This document shows positions 12,401 through 19,330 of a stretch of DNA of 64,000 bases, piece by piece; position 1 is the stretch's first letter; the number at the start of each line of letters is the position of its first letter. A model generated the notes under the pieces. The model saw only the letters and a program-made list of their open reading frames with translations. It did no database searches and had not been told where the DNA came from. The position numbers and the translations under genes were made by a program. The stretch lies in assembly GCA_036365455.1 (NCBI GenBank), contig JAWQUS010000017.1:5704001-5768000 (forward strand), given 5' to 3'. The stretch comes from Macrosoma leucophasiata (Eukaryota; Arthropoda; Insecta; Lepidoptera; Hedylidae).

Positions 12401-15400
12401 TTCGCCATGTTGGTTTTGAGTTGCAATTCTAACTGCAAATAATGTTTTGTAACTGCAAACAAAGCTAAATAAGTGAAAATATGCAGTAAAAAACTTTTTT
12501 ATATTGATTTTGCCTGTTAATGATATTGTGTACAATACATGGCCGGAGGTCCATACATTTTTGCAACATCTCCTTTGGTACAGAGATAGAGTTGACTTTG
12601 AGAAAGAACATAGGCGACTTTTTAAATGACATACACACGGGCGAATCCGGGGGCAACAGCTAGTATATGTATAAGTGATAAAAAATATAGGTCCCTTAAA
12701 ATCTCACTTATTGCAGGTTTCCCTGCTTTATGTAAACGTCAAAAATCGTGCGGGCGCGAACGCAACAGATCGGTTGCGTTGCGTGCGCACCACAAATAGG
12801 TACGTAAGCGGGTACGTATGCGTCACACTATGTGTCAGGGGATAATACACGCGTGTCATGGTGCGTTGTCAGGCTGTAAACTGTTTATTTTTTTTTTCAC
12901 CCCTTATAAAGTATTATAGCGCAGCTAATACGTACCCATTGTATAAATTACCTAACTGTATAATTTATTGTCGTGGGTGTAATTGTTTTTTCATTGGTTG
13001 GCTCATTTTATATCGTGTTAATCCATACAGAAGTGAATATGTGTACGTTTCACTGCAAAAAAAAATTATAGACTTGTACCGCGTTTTCGAGCGCATGGCA
13101 TCTTTTTTTTAATTGGACGTATAGAGGCGGCTCGTCTCGAGACACCACTAGTCAACTTCACCAAACAATCGAGGCAAAGGTCTCTTAATTTAAAAAAACG
13201 CAACTACAATTAAGTGAACCTGGAAAGTTTTTTTTCCCCTTTCTTTATAGGATATTTATTACAAGAGGAATAAGTTTGGTTGTGGATGACTTGACAGAAG
13301 TCCTCGCTATGGTTTACGGGAGACTTGAGAAAAAAGTTTTTCAGTAATGTGGGCTTTGGAACTCTGCCAGTGAATGACAAAGAATGTCCCATATTTTTTT
13401 GTTTAGTCTTTTTTTTTTAATCTATATTTATTTAGGGGTTTTAATCCAAAGGATATGTCAACCCCATTGTTTAGTCTTGTCTTGCCATTTGTAAAAGAGA
13501 GTATGGAACATTCTGTTTTTTTTTTATTATTAAGTATTTTTGGAGCTTTACTTTTTTATTTTGTTTACTTTGACATATTAATCAACGTATCAGTTGTTAT
13601 TCGCTTTAATTTTTGATTTTGTAATTTGACCTATCACAAGCAAATTCTATTATTTCCAAGTGATTAAATAAATTTTTCAGTTTGAGTTTGAGTAAAAAAA
13701 ACGCAGACTTCTGTGGATCCGATTCAAGGCTTAGGACGTTGTGGGGAATGGGCGTACGCATCCGGTGTGCATCGGTAATAGGTATTTATGGTTCTTTCAC
13801 GTTTTGGTCTCCTCGTAGGAAATCACAACGCTCAACTAAACGTTATGCGCAATAAAACTTAAGCCCAGCGGACTTGAGCAGACGTATTCTGTATCACGGT
13901 GGCCAACGATTTTAGAACGAACATTGTAGTACATTGCTGTTTTTCTAAAATTATCGTAATTATTACGTTAAGTCAAAACAGCAGTACAGAGGCTTTCGAA
14001 ATTATGTCAACCGAGATACAGTATATCCAACAAGAATTTGCACACTGACCTTAGGAAGGAGACTTCGGATTATTTCGGGTCTGCAGAGCGTTATCTCTTT
14101 CGCACCTTACCTATGTGACGTTTGTCGACAATTTTAGTCAAGTTTTGACCAATTCCCAGGTCGAGATTCACAGACCGCACTACGACTTTACTTTCAAGCA
14201 AAGTACGCTTCGAACTGTCAAATCCCATGCTGTACTGACACTTCTAAGCATACTTTGCTCAAAGTAAAGTCGTAGTGCGGTCTGTGAATCTCGCCCTCAG
14301 TGCTTACGTAGGCAGTGTGTAGCAGAGATAACGCTCTACGAAATTGAAACTAGCCGATTGTCTCTTTCGTAGGCTCGATGTGCAATATTTATTGATGGGT
14401 AATGTACCTACATACTTAATACATATTATTATGTGATTTAACATTTGATAAAACATAAAAAAAAATAGTTTTTATTCATTTAAATTTTGGACACACAACT
14501 GCGCCGAATGATACGTTTTTAAGAAAAAGATGTCATAAGATTATTTTTTTTTTCTCTAAGTCTAAGACATACATTCGTGAGATTAAAACCTACTAAGAAA
14601 AAAAAAAAAGAGAAATCAAGAGGCTAGCAGCTGGGTAGTTGGGTCGGTGGCACGTAGGTAGGTACCTTATCAGAAGGAAAACACAATGTTTATAAATGTT
14701 CACAACTCACACAACACATTTAATAATAGTCAATCGGAAGGAAAATGAAATGGAATACATACAACTGGACCACGGCACCCAAAAATATTATTGATTAATT
14801 TAATTCACCTGCCTAAAGTAGGATTCGATAATGTGAGATGTTGAATATAGGCAGGTGCCGAATCTCACTCCATAGGCCCAGCCAGCTAATCCCTCCAGTT
14901 CACTTACATAGCCCAAAGTTTGGCGAATCACTCATCATTACAATAGTCACATATATTCTGCGGGGTCTGTCTGTCTGTATTGGAACTATTGATGCAGTCA
15001 GAGAGAGGTTCCGCCGAATATAACCCATTACAAAGTAGATCAAAATTCTCGAAAGGTTGGTCTACGTGTTGGACCCCCCATGTCCTGACAAAGGTCCAGG
15101 GTTCAAATTGGACCACGTGCTGACGAGAGACATAATAATAATGGCAACCCATTATACGTCTCACTGCTGGGCACGAGTCTCTCCCCTTTATGGGGGAAGG
15201 GCTGGAGCTTACTCCACCACGCTGCTCCGATGCGGATTGGTGGAGGTGGGTGGGTTAGTGGCCAACCCGCTGTCGGATGTTTTCAAACCGCCCGTAAGGC
15301 CTCCGACAAGGTTTAACGACTGCTATCTATCGATAGCAACCGGGACCGACGGCTTGACGTGCCACTTGCCACTACCGGTCACCCATCACAATACCCGACC

Positions 15401-18400
15401 GCGTCCGTAGTGCTTAACCAAGTAGATCGCTTATGCCGGGCCATGCGCGCTTCGTTTATTTAATTCATAAATTTTAATTAATAATCATGCCTAGATTAAA
15501 TATAAACGTAACATTTACTTCTGATAGCCCAATGAATAATGTTAATAATAGAGGCTTAATTCATACACGGGTAGGTATATTGTAAATTCAGAAGTTAAAA
15601 GTGTTCTTTTATCTATTCGTTGTTATTTTAAATAAACAGATAGGTAAGTATGTTATCAAAATGTTTGTTAAAGTTAGTGTAAAATTTTACAAAATTTTAA
15701 CATAAAGTAACTTTAATATAATTATATAAATAATATTATTAAAAACAAATATTTTGCTGCAACCGAATCTAAGTATCCAATCCACTAGTACAAAAAATGT
15801 ACCTAAGAATTAACACGACGTGTAACATATCGTGTTAAATCTTACATAATAAAATAATAATATAATAATGGCAACCCATTATACGTCCCACTGCTGGGCA
15901 CGAGTCTCTCCCCTTTTTGGGGGGAGGCCTGGACCTTACTCCACCACGCTGCTCCAATGCGGATTGGTGGAGGTGGGTGGGTTAGTGGCCAACCCATTGT
16001 CGGATGTTTCAAACCGCCCATAAGGCCTCCGACAAGTTATCGACTGCTATCTATCGATAGCAACCGGGACCGACGGCTTAACGTGCCCTCCGAAGCACGG
16101 AAACGCGCATTTAATTTGCCACTAGCGGTCACCCATCACACTACCCGACCGCGCCCGTAGTGCTTAACCGTGTAGATCGCTTACGATCTACACCAGCCGC
16201 CGGGCCATGCGCGCTTCTGCTGAAATCTTGATGATGATGCGTGATAGCGAGATCTATTCCTTCCCATAGAGCAACACCATAGAGCCATAGAGAGTAGCCA
16301 TATTATGAATGTGATGATTATGAATAAATAAATAAATAAATATGCAGGCTTTCCCCTATGTCAAAGTACAAGCCCAAATGGGCCTATACATGTCGCCTAG
16401 ATGTTTAAATGTGTGCGTGAAATTGTTTCTGTATTTTGTTAAAGTCAAGGTGTGAGTTTCGTAGTAAAAGACGATTTTTGTATTGTGCGTGTGTATCGCA
16501 CGCATTTCCCCCGCAAAAAATGACAGACTGTTTCGCATCGGTAATACACGCTATGGCTACTCCCCATACTTTTTTTTTTGCTTTATGTAGGCGGCCTGTC
16601 TCGAGACGACACTAGTCTACTTCACCGGGCAATCGGCGAGCGCAGAAGGCGCTCCAGCCTAATCCGCCGCGACCGGTGGGCCGCGTTGCTCTACGATTCC
16701 TTCCTATCAATGATTTCAAGGCAGCGGACAAGGCCACAACGAACTAAATGCTACTTACATTACTATAAGACCATTCATTATCTGCACCGTCATGAACCTT
16801 ATCAGATCATATCTCAAGAATGAGAACCTATTTGATTCACACAATACATATTCGTCACACATCAAGAAACACGTGTAGTTATCATAATAAGTGTACGCAA
16901 AAGATATAGGTACCTACTTAAAAAAAAAAACAGCAACACAAAAGAAATATGAGTCACAGCTGCCATAAGACAATTAAACCTAAATGTCTGCAATTGTCGA
17001 GTACCTTATCCCCTTCTAAGCGTTAAGATGACTCATGCACTTGACTTTAATTGCTGCACTCATAGGGTTTGGCTTATGCGCATAATCTTTAGTTATCGTA
17101 ATGGCTAGATTCTATCTACCAAAGAGAATATAATCTCTATTGTTTTAACAGATTTGACTGCATACAAATACTTTTTGTTTAAGGAGTGTGTCAAACAACC
17201 ATGCATCTCACATTGATGTTAAATGATGACTGCAGCCTATAGATGTCTACACAAAAACTAGAGGTCAAAATGCAGAAACCACCCCTGAGACCCAAGTTGT
17301 TGTCTCTGTGATAGTTAATACGGGGCCCATCATTATCATCTAACCGGAACACGATAGTGCACACTACCATTTGGCGGCAGATAGAGGTAATGCGGTGGTG
17401 CCTACGCCCAAGCTCTGTCACTAGAGCTCTACCACCAGAGAAAGTGCTATCTACAAACAATTGAATACATATTTATTTTGTGCTTATGGTTTTGCCTATT
17501 TGTCTTTGGGTCTCATTTGTCACTCAATCCTTTACTTATTATTTAGATCAGTCATCATAAAACCCACTGGTGTGACTTTGCACTTTAGCTCATATATACA
17601 ATATTTACCTTCTTTCTTTTTCTACATCAGAACCATAATATGTCATTACTTTACAACGGGCAGTCTGCAAGCGCCTAAGGGAGACCCTTTTGGGTCCAAA
17701 TCTTGGTTTATAGCAAGGCTAGGCTTGGTCTAATTTGCCCTAAATAAATTTCTAAATTATAATTATAATTCATAAATTTCTAATTTGGGCATATTCTGAC
17801 TCCGGCTCGAAGGCTGTGGTCAAGGATTAGTCGAGGGCCGCGCGCATGCAAACTCAGTGAGCAGGAGGTTTTTTAAGGCTGCCTAAGACCCCTTTGGGTC
17901 CGAATCTCGATATAGGTCGTTGTTGGGAAGAGTACGAATAAGGAGGGGAAACTACCACTCTAATCATCAGTTGGTCGGAAAGACCCGCGTGTCATAGTAG
18001 TGTCGGGGCGGAAGGAAGTGAAACGCGAGACTTGCATCAGTTTTTTTGGTCACGAGTCATCTTGACCAAAAAAACTGGAAATCAAATATGAGGAAGTACA
18101 GACCCCTCACATATAAATCAAACAAAAGATTCATGGAGTAAAAAATTGGGGCAGTGCAATAAACATACAAGTTTTCTGTAACATCTTAATTTTTCTAAAC
18201 ATGCCCAATCTCTACTTACTGTTATCTCTGTGTTTGTAGCATTCGGCGGGGAACCATTTTCTGTGAATTGTAATCCAAAATAATCCTTTTCAACTAGCTC
18301 AATATGTTGGAATACTTGTTCCAACAGTACACTTCCTTTAGCTTTTTTCTGAAAATAAGTAAGAAAATAGATTACTGGTAGAGTTCCTGTAAGGAATTGA

Positions 18401-19190
18401 GGGTGTAGTCACCACTGCATTACCTAATCTATCTGCTGCCAAATGTAGTGTTCAGCACTATTGTGGTCTAGTAAGATAGTAATGTAATCAATCCCGTAAT
18501 AATTATCACAGGAGACTAGCTCCCGGCAAACTTTGTATTGCCTCAGAATGAAATAATGTGTCAAAGGTTTGATAAATATGGACTATTTGTATGGAAAATG
18601 AAATTATGGTTTTACTACTTCCCTTCAATTTCTTCATATTTTCTTATGTTTTAAACCTTCCCTGAACTTGCAAAAATCATTCAAATACAAAATTAACCAA
18701 ATCTTTAAAATCACGCACCTAAATAAATTGACAGACATAACATATTTTAATCTTTGGCAATTTCTATGGACTAATGGATAACCTTTGGTATGGCAACCCT
18801 TATTACGTCCCAAAGCTGGGCACGAGTCTCTCCCCTTTGTTAATTGAGGGGGCCTGGAGCTTACTCCACCGCGCTGCTCCAGAGTGCGGGTTCGTGGAGA
18901 TATGGGTTAGTGGCCAGCCCGTTGTCAGATGTAGCCCGCACAAGACATCCAACAAGGTTTAACGATTGATATTTATCGGGACCGACGGCTTAACGTGCCT
19001 TCGGAAGCATAATCTTTACAGAAAGACAAAGCAAACATACCTCAATCTGAAACGATTGTTCCGTATCATCTAGAAACTGCACGGTGACATTGAAAATGTT
19101 CAACTTCCTCTCCCGGGACAACTCCGATGCGCGGACGTTGTAAGTACCCCTGGTACTGCTGAACGCGCGTCGAGAAACACTTTCAATCAT
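357..19190 (-). CDS. Ptpmeg: Ptpmeg / PTPN4-type tyrosine phosphatase gene, 10 exons, 3' part outside window
   Basis: Gene-level entry. Non-receptor tyrosine phosphatases of the PTPN3/PTPN4 group sit under the membrane: a FERM domain tethers them, a PDZ domain binds C-terminal peptides and regulates the enzyme, and a C-terminal PTP domain removes phosphate from tyrosine. Ten exons (19041-19190, 18220-18348, 11500-11713, 10297-10505, 9063-9215, 7831-8069, 7415-7558, 5460-5615, 1903-1999, 357-462) join into one reading frame of 1597 nt (532 codons plus one base). All junctions are GT-AG and every phase agrees. Order of parts: FERM N-lobe, middle lobe, C-lobe, FERM-adjacent segment, acidic linker, complete PDZ. 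The PTP domain with its HCxxxxxR motif is not in the window, so the gene continues to the left. Introns are filled with SINEs, Helitrons and one LINE. Orthology rests on remembered PTPN4 motifs, not on a search. Confidence 0.93.
550..760 (+). repeat. SINE-S (5S rRNA-derived), 5'-truncated copy
   Basis: Carries the body of the SINE-S family (TTAAGCCG, AACCTTG, TATGGGCGGTTTGAAAAC, GTGGTGGAGTAAGCTCCAGG, CAGCAGT) and an AATAATAATAA tail but not the 5S-like head. In the Ptpmeg intron between exons 9 and 10. Confidence 0.75.
765..1007 (-). repeat. SINE-T (tRNA-derived) copy, rearranged head
   Basis: Minus-strand copy of the SINE with a tRNA-like head (GGTTCGATCCCC B box) and the body ATATTTGT..GGCC..ATATTTGTTTCGGGT ending in a T/A-rich tail. 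The head here contains a small duplicated piece around TTCGAAGGG. Ends 16 bp before a Helitron start. Confidence 0.75.
1024..1860 (+). mobile_element. Non-autonomous Helitron
   Basis: Starts TCTATATATATAAAAATG after an A and ends GCCGGGCCAGCTAG before a T, the rules for Helitron insertion (A^T target, 5' TC, 3' CTAG with a short GC-rich hairpin before it). No Rep/helicase coding. It carries a nested fold-back element at 1337-1815. Its end lies 42 bp from the end of Ptpmeg exon 9. Confidence 0.65.
1337..1815. mobile_element. Fold-back element with tRNA-like sequence, nested in a Helitron
   Basis: Bounded by an exact 12-bp direct repeat TGTAGTGTATTT (1337-1348, 1804-1815), probably a target duplication. 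Inside are two arms built from ATTTTATTTAAAGAAAAATGG and its complement. A tRNA-like segment on the minus strand lies at about 1431-1498. It has a 7-bp acceptor (GACTTCA/TGAAGTC), a D stem GCTC/GAGC, a T arm GCGAG-TTCGAGT-CTCGC and an anticodon loop CTGGATT with a mismatched closing pair. A second, shorter tRNA-like piece lies at about 1715-1768. Related copies: 8693-9045 and 46285-46470. Confidence 0.7.
1903..1999 (-). CDS. Ptpmeg: Ptpmeg exon 9: PDZ core with ligand-binding loop
   Basis: One base plus 32 codons, translated FGFNVRGGGNGTAVLVSRVA, then ARTRAHLQEGDQ. With the Arg from the junction this gives R-F-G-F, the GLGF-type carboxylate-binding loop of PDZ domains, followed by strand B, the VSRVA..T.A turn and the EGDQ strand typical of PTPN3/PTPN4. 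Acceptor GTGTAACAG; donor CAG|GTTAGT. Too short to stand out as an open frame. A Helitron ends only 42 bp downstream of this exon's end. Confidence 0.93.
2048..2312 (+). repeat. Repeat family P copy
   Basis: Shares TATGCAGGC..TCCCC, CAAGCCCAAATGGGCCTA, CGCCTAGATGTTTAAATGTG, TTTCGTAGTAATAGACG and GTGTGTCGCACG with copies at 16260-16565 and 51515-51730. No coding capacity seen; class unknown, SINE-like in size. Confidence 0.6.
2313..2455 (+). repeat. 3' end of an RTE-like LINE (C-terminal remnant)
   Basis: Forward translation gives CMKRMMKVDEAREVCQNRDV then WRSTLSAYPVRDLA and a stop, the C-terminal end of an RTE-type reverse transcriptase, followed by a CATACATACATA tail. Two further copies lie at 25438-25560 (minus) and 44725-44870 (plus). 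Confidence 0.6.
2748..5215 (-). mobile_element. RTE-clade LINE, 5'-truncated, endonuclease end plus reverse transcriptase
   Basis: Minus-strand non-LTR retrotransposon. The 5' part (5213-4860) encodes the end of an APE-type endonuclease: NAKLGVRG, KWTWISPDGATKNEIDFIM and SDHRMVRGTL. Reverse transcriptase follows, with a long intact frame at 4140-2770 (456 residues): NYRPIALL, QAGFRKGFSTIDHI, FVDYEKAFD (first catalytic Asp), RQGDVISPKLF, FADD (near 3537) and a C-terminal TRWTDDL segment. The catalytic residues are present. Upstream of 4140 the frame stays open to about 4385, where a TGA interrupts it. A run of 14 A/T at about 4700 adds another break. It ends in GATGATGATTACGATGATG, the trinucleotide-like tail typical of RTE. 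Truncated inside the endonuclease, so dead. Confidence 0.88.
5460..5615 (-). CDS. Ptpmeg: Ptpmeg exon 8: acidic linker and first PDZ strand
   Basis: One base, 51 codons, two bases. The first part, EGDFLERAIGVSLTYADESE followed by SDSREAEPPEAEE, is strongly acidic and contains Ser residues in casein-kinase-like surroundings. The end, GEVCVRLSAGPDGR, is the first beta strand of the PDZ domain and the start of its carboxylate-binding loop. Acceptor TATTGCAG; donor GCAG|GTACGG. The split Arg codon is completed by exon 9 (RFGF). Confidence 0.87.
5661..5933 (-). repeat. SINE-A, near full length
   Basis: Reference copy for the most abundant repeat here (about 22 copies). Read from its A-tailed side it begins CTGGTGGTAGAGCTCCAGT, passes GGCACCACCGCATTACCTAAT, CACTATCGTGTTCCGGTC, ACATCAATGTGAACTGCATG and ends CCATTACAT plus poly-A (poly-T on this strand at 5661). 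About 270-290 bp, no coding. Polymerase III boxes are not obvious, so the SINE label is by size and tail. Confidence 0.75.
5943..6157 (-). repeat. SINE-T with a 40-bp internal tandem duplication
   Basis: tRNA-like head at right (CCGCTGGACTAACCGGG, GACCCGCGACCCTTCGAATC) and body at left. The 40-bp unit CGAAACAAATATCTGTAGGC.. to TTTGTCCCGG occurs twice exactly, at 6012-6051 and 6052-6091. Confidence 0.8.
6178..7038. repeat. Tandem array, seven units of about 124 bp
   Basis: Units start at 6178, 6302, about 6426, 6544, 6668, 6792 and 6916; the third lacks 6 bp. Each reads AATCTGGATATGGATACAGA.. to ..AGAAGTGAATAAACCTT. Units differ by only a few bases. It lies in the Ptpmeg intron between exons 7 and 8. 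Confidence 0.95.
7039..7414. other. Ptpmeg intron, no repeat family recognised
   Basis: Unremarkable AT-rich intron sequence between the tandem array and exon 7. Confidence 0.4.
7415..7558 (-). CDS. Ptpmeg: Ptpmeg exon 7: low-complexity linker
   Basis: One base, 47 codons, two bases. It continues the Arg/Ser-rich tract of exon 6 (RSSSRNRDRSVGASPLVNSS) and then becomes Pro/Ala-rich (EDPAPRPAWGDAQPVPTV). No fold is recognisable; it is the disordered linker between FERM and PDZ. The donor was chosen as GA|GTTAGT because it is the only one giving the phase needed by exon 8 and it matches the GTTAGT donors of exons 5 and 9. Strongly GC-rich compared with the flanking introns. Confidence 0.8.
7560..7830. 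other. Short Ptpmeg intron 6
   Basis: 272-bp intron between exons 6 and 7, free of recognised repeats. Confidence 0.5.
7831..8069 (-). CDS. Ptpmeg: Ptpmeg exon 6: end of F3 and FERM-adjacent segment
   Basis: Seventy-nine codons plus two bases. Two frames are open across this exon. The correct one starts SESYDTVLGFNMRSCRAAKA, followed by LWRCSVERHGFFRLRAP. This matches the end of FERM F3 (family: ..ETLLGFNM...ACKNLWKxCVEHHTFFRL), and only this frame fits both neighbours in phase. After FFRL comes the FERM-adjacent region, ending in an Arg/Ser-rich stretch (ARRSRSSNRSFVR) likely to be a phosphorylation target by family analogy. Acceptor TTTTACAG; donor GTCAG|GTGAGT. Confidence 0.92.
8070..8692. 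other. Ptpmeg intron 5, right part unexplained
   Basis: Sequence downstream of exon 5 on the gene strand. No exon or repeat recognised apart from the fold-back element that starts at 8693. Confidence 0.4.
8693..9045. mobile_element. Fold-back element with two tRNA-like arms
   Basis: Left arm carries the tRNA-like sequence on the minus strand with an internal deletion; right arm (about 8892-8967) carries a complete copy on the plus strand with acceptor GACTTCA/TGAAGTC, D stem GCTC/GAGC and a TTCGAGT loop. The middle (8795-8885) is the complement of 1500-1610, showing a common source. It ends about 17 bp from the exon 5 splice donor. Confidence 0.7.
8892..8967 (+). tRNA. tRNA-like sequence or tRNA pseudogene inside a fold-back element
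   Basis: Cloverleaf-like: acceptor GACTTCA..TGAAGTC, D arm GCTC-AATTGGAA-GAGC, anticodon arm CTGGA-CTAGATT-CCCAG with one A.C mismatch, T loop TTCGAGT with one mismatch in the T stem. Multiple diverged copies in one window and the odd anticodon arm argue for a repeat, not a working tRNA gene. Confidence 0.35.
9063..9215 (-). CDS. Ptpmeg: Ptpmeg exon 5: FERM C-lobe (F3)
   Basis: Exactly 51 codons, phase 0 to 0, between a CTTTGCAG acceptor and a CCG|GTTAGT donor. The translation reads through the PH/PTB-like F3 lobe: DILIGVTSIGIVVFQNN, VNTFSWSKIVKISFKKK, QFFIQLK. The W..IVKISFK.K.FFI string is the strongest FERM_C signature. In PTPN3/4 this lobe takes part in phosphoinositide and membrane-protein binding. 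A fold-back element carrying a tRNA-like sequence ends about 15-20 bp into the next intron, which is unusually close to the donor. Confidence 0.95.
9646..9801 (+). repeat. SINE-A, 3'-truncated
   Basis: Begins CTGGTGGTAGAGTTCCAGT and is lost after the GGTGGCAACG block. No A tail. In the Ptpmeg intron between exons 4 and 5. Confidence 0.7.
10026..10235 (-). repeat. SINE-G (tRNA-derived) copy
   Basis: tRNA-like head on the minus strand: CACTGCCTCAATAGTCTAGT and a GGTTCGATTCCCGGG B box, then a body with CTCTATCC, TACTGGG and GTAACAGG-like parts near 10050. Lacks the GGGTAGGCAG tail. Copies: 36694-37005, 49075-49385, 51733-51964. Confidence 0.75.
10297..10505 (-). CDS. Ptpmeg: Ptpmeg exon 4: FERM F2 lobe
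   Basis: Two bases plus 69 codons. It starts with the signature AELGDYNTTEHSTNYLSD, then a helical segment (EDERKIRELHKLHKG), then SPADAEANFLEHAKRLDCYG and VESHPAK. The AELGDY and YGVE..H motifs mark the helical, acyl-CoA-binding-protein-like F2 lobe of FERM domains and its junction to F3. The acceptor is GATTTCAG and the donor AAG|GTAATA. The exon ends in phase 0. A SINE-A copy starts 36 bp upstream of the acceptor. Confidence 0.95.
10541..10796 (-). repeat. SINE-A
   Basis: Diverged full-span copy, 36 bp upstream of the Ptpmeg exon 4 acceptor in gene direction. Confidence 0.7.
10916..11270 (-). mobile_element. Diverged fragment of the RTE LINE
   Basis: Aligns by eye with 2925-3300 of the LINE at 2748-5215 (ACTGCCACTTGAGTTTCGCT, GGGCTATGTCGAT, CGAACATAGCTCTCT, AACTGAGTTGGATTCGGCGA) with deletions and frameshifts. 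Dead fragment. Confidence 0.8.
11276..11480 (-). repeat. SINE-A, truncated, ending 20 bp from the exon 3 donor
   Basis: Keeps the part from ATGCATTGCCAC to TTTTACCACCAG; A-tail side missing. Confidence 0.7.
11500..11713 (-). CDS. Ptpmeg: Ptpmeg exon 3: end of FERM F1 and start of F2
   Basis: Seventy-one codons plus one base. It opens RWLDGSKSVKKQ (family RWLDxxKxIxKQ, end of F1) and continues with VRFYPPEPCRLAEEYTRY, the FERM linker into the helical F2 lobe, then LLLDGRMTAPKNTALLLAS. The acceptor is TTTTCCCCAG; the donor is CAAG|GTAAGA. The last base G pairs with CC of exon 4 to make the Ala of the AELGDY motif. A SINE-A copy ends only about 20 bp beyond the donor. The preceding intron of 6.5 kb is the longest intron inside the coding part in this window that separates FERM sub-blocks. 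Confidence 0.95.
12017..12663 (+). mobile_element. Non-autonomous Helitron
   Basis: Inserted between A and T: begins TCCCTACTAATATTATAAAT, has CTGTCTGTCTGTT and AACCGATTTTAATGAAA, and ends GGGGGCAACAGCTAG followed by T. The middle contains CGCCATATTCGCCATGTTGG, whose complement recurs near 36420-36450. No coding. Confidence 0.8.
12700..14045. other. Ptpmeg intron 2, mostly unclassified
   Basis: Contains a fragment around 13123-13180 (CGGCTCGTCTCGAGACACCA) shared with 16590, 44505 and 49980, and a T-rich copy tail near 13400. No exon. Confidence 0.4.
14046..14400. mobile_element. MITE-like family M copy carrying a nested inverted repeat
   Basis: Ends share GAGACTTCGG..TTTCGGGTCTG and its approximate complement AGCCGATTGTCTCTTTCGTA.. 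seen also at 55318-55395, 55890-55985, 57800-58015 and 58318-58520. Split by the 14162-14293 element. Confidence 0.55.
14162..14293. mobile_element. Fold-back MITE with 33-bp perfect arms
   Basis: 14162-14194 is the exact reverse complement of 14261-14293 (CGAGATTCACAGACCGCACT.. arm). The stem continues inward for about 14 bp with mismatches (AGCAAAGTA/TACTTTGCT). Inserted into the family M copy. Confidence 0.85.
14400..15130. other. Ptpmeg intron, nothing recognised
   Basis: AT-rich with several homopolymer runs; no exon seen. Confidence 0.4.
15134..15450 (-). repeat. SINE-S (5S rRNA-derived)
   Basis: Minus orientation: (ATA)n-GGCAACCCATTATACG at the tail side, 5S-like head at right, truncated inside (CGACCGCGTCCGTAGTGCTT). 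Confidence 0.85.
15858..16217 (-). repeat. SINE-S (5S rRNA-derived), near full length
   Basis: Complement of the head reads GCCCGGCGGCTGGTGTAGAT.., GGTTAAGCACTACGGGCGCG, GATGGGTGACCGC; the last two blocks match the internal promoter half of 5S rRNA. Tail ATAATAATAT at left. Confidence 0.9.
16260..16565 (+). repeat. Repeat family P copy
   Basis: Same order of blocks as 2048-2312, with an (AATA)n insertion near 16322. Confidence 0.65.
17188..17438 (-). repeat. SINE-A
   Basis: Diverged copy without its poly-T end; ends ACTAGAGCTCTACCACCAG. Confidence 0.7.
18038..18077. repeat. Perfect 15-bp hairpin
   Basis: CAGTTTTTTTGGTCA, 10-nt loop, then its exact complement. Just downstream of Ptpmeg exon 2 on the gene strand. 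Confidence 0.7.
18220..18348 (-). CDS. Ptpmeg: Ptpmeg exon 2: FERM N-lobe
   Basis: Forty-three codons between a TTTTCAG acceptor and an ACA|GTAAGT donor, phase 0 to 0. The translation contains LLEQVFQHIELVEKDYFGLQ, the most recognisable part of the FERM F1 lobe (family form: LLDxVFxHLxLxExDYFGLQ). The stretch after it (ENGSPPNATNTEIT) is a variable loop. Known for the family: F1 is a ubiquitin-like fold that packs against F3. The exon follows exon 1 after a 692-bp intron that holds a SINE-S fragment. Confidence 0.93.
18376..18512 (+). repeat. SINE-A, cut by a Helitron
   Basis: Starts CTGGTAGAGTTCCTGT and stops at ATTATCACAGGAGA where the CTAG end of a reverse Helitron begins (18516). Its left end is 28 bp from the exon 2 acceptor. 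Confidence 0.65.
18516..18690 (-). mobile_element. Helitron 3' part (reverse orientation)
   Basis: Complement reads ..AAGGTTTAAAACATAAG.., CAAACCTTTGACACATTATT and ends TTTGCCGGGAGCTAG; same family as 60771-61036 and 63294-63553. Confidence 0.7.
18787..19009 (-). repeat. SINE-S fragment in the first Ptpmeg intron
   Basis: Body of SINE-S without the 5S-like head, starting 31 bp from the exon 1 donor. Confidence 0.75.
19041..19190 (-). CDS. Ptpmeg: Ptpmeg exon 1: start codon and beginning of FERM N-lobe
   Basis: Fifty codons from the ATG at 19190-19188 to a GAG|GTATGT donor. The protein starts MIESVSRRAF and then has GTYNVRASELSRERK, close to the GRTYNVRASEL opening of vertebrate PTPN4. It ends inside the first beta strands of the ubiquitin-like F1 lobe (VQFLDDTEQSFQIE). 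This ATG is chosen because it comes about 15 residues before the conserved block, as in the family, and a TATA-like element lies 38 bp upstream. Exon ends in phase 0, matching exon 2. A truncated 5S-derived SINE begins about 31 bp inside the following intron. Confidence 0.9.
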
Positions 19191-19330
19191 CGCTCAGTTC
19201 GCTCACTCACTATCTGATGCCAAGACTCTTATATACAACACACACAAAACCATGTGATTCATTTCAACTCGGCACCGTGACCCTACGAACTCGAGGTATT
19301 CCCGAACACTGACGTAACACTAGTCATTTC
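19191..19330 (-). promoter_or_regulatory. Candidate Ptpmeg promoter region
   Basis: Read on the minus strand, a TATATAAG element lies at 19235-19228, 38 bp before the ATG of exon 1, and a CRE-like GTTACGTCA lies near 19310. The region is free of the repeats common elsewhere. If the TATA element is used the 5' UTR would be only 10-20 nt, which is short, so a further non-coding exon is possible. Positional inference only. Confidence 0.35.
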
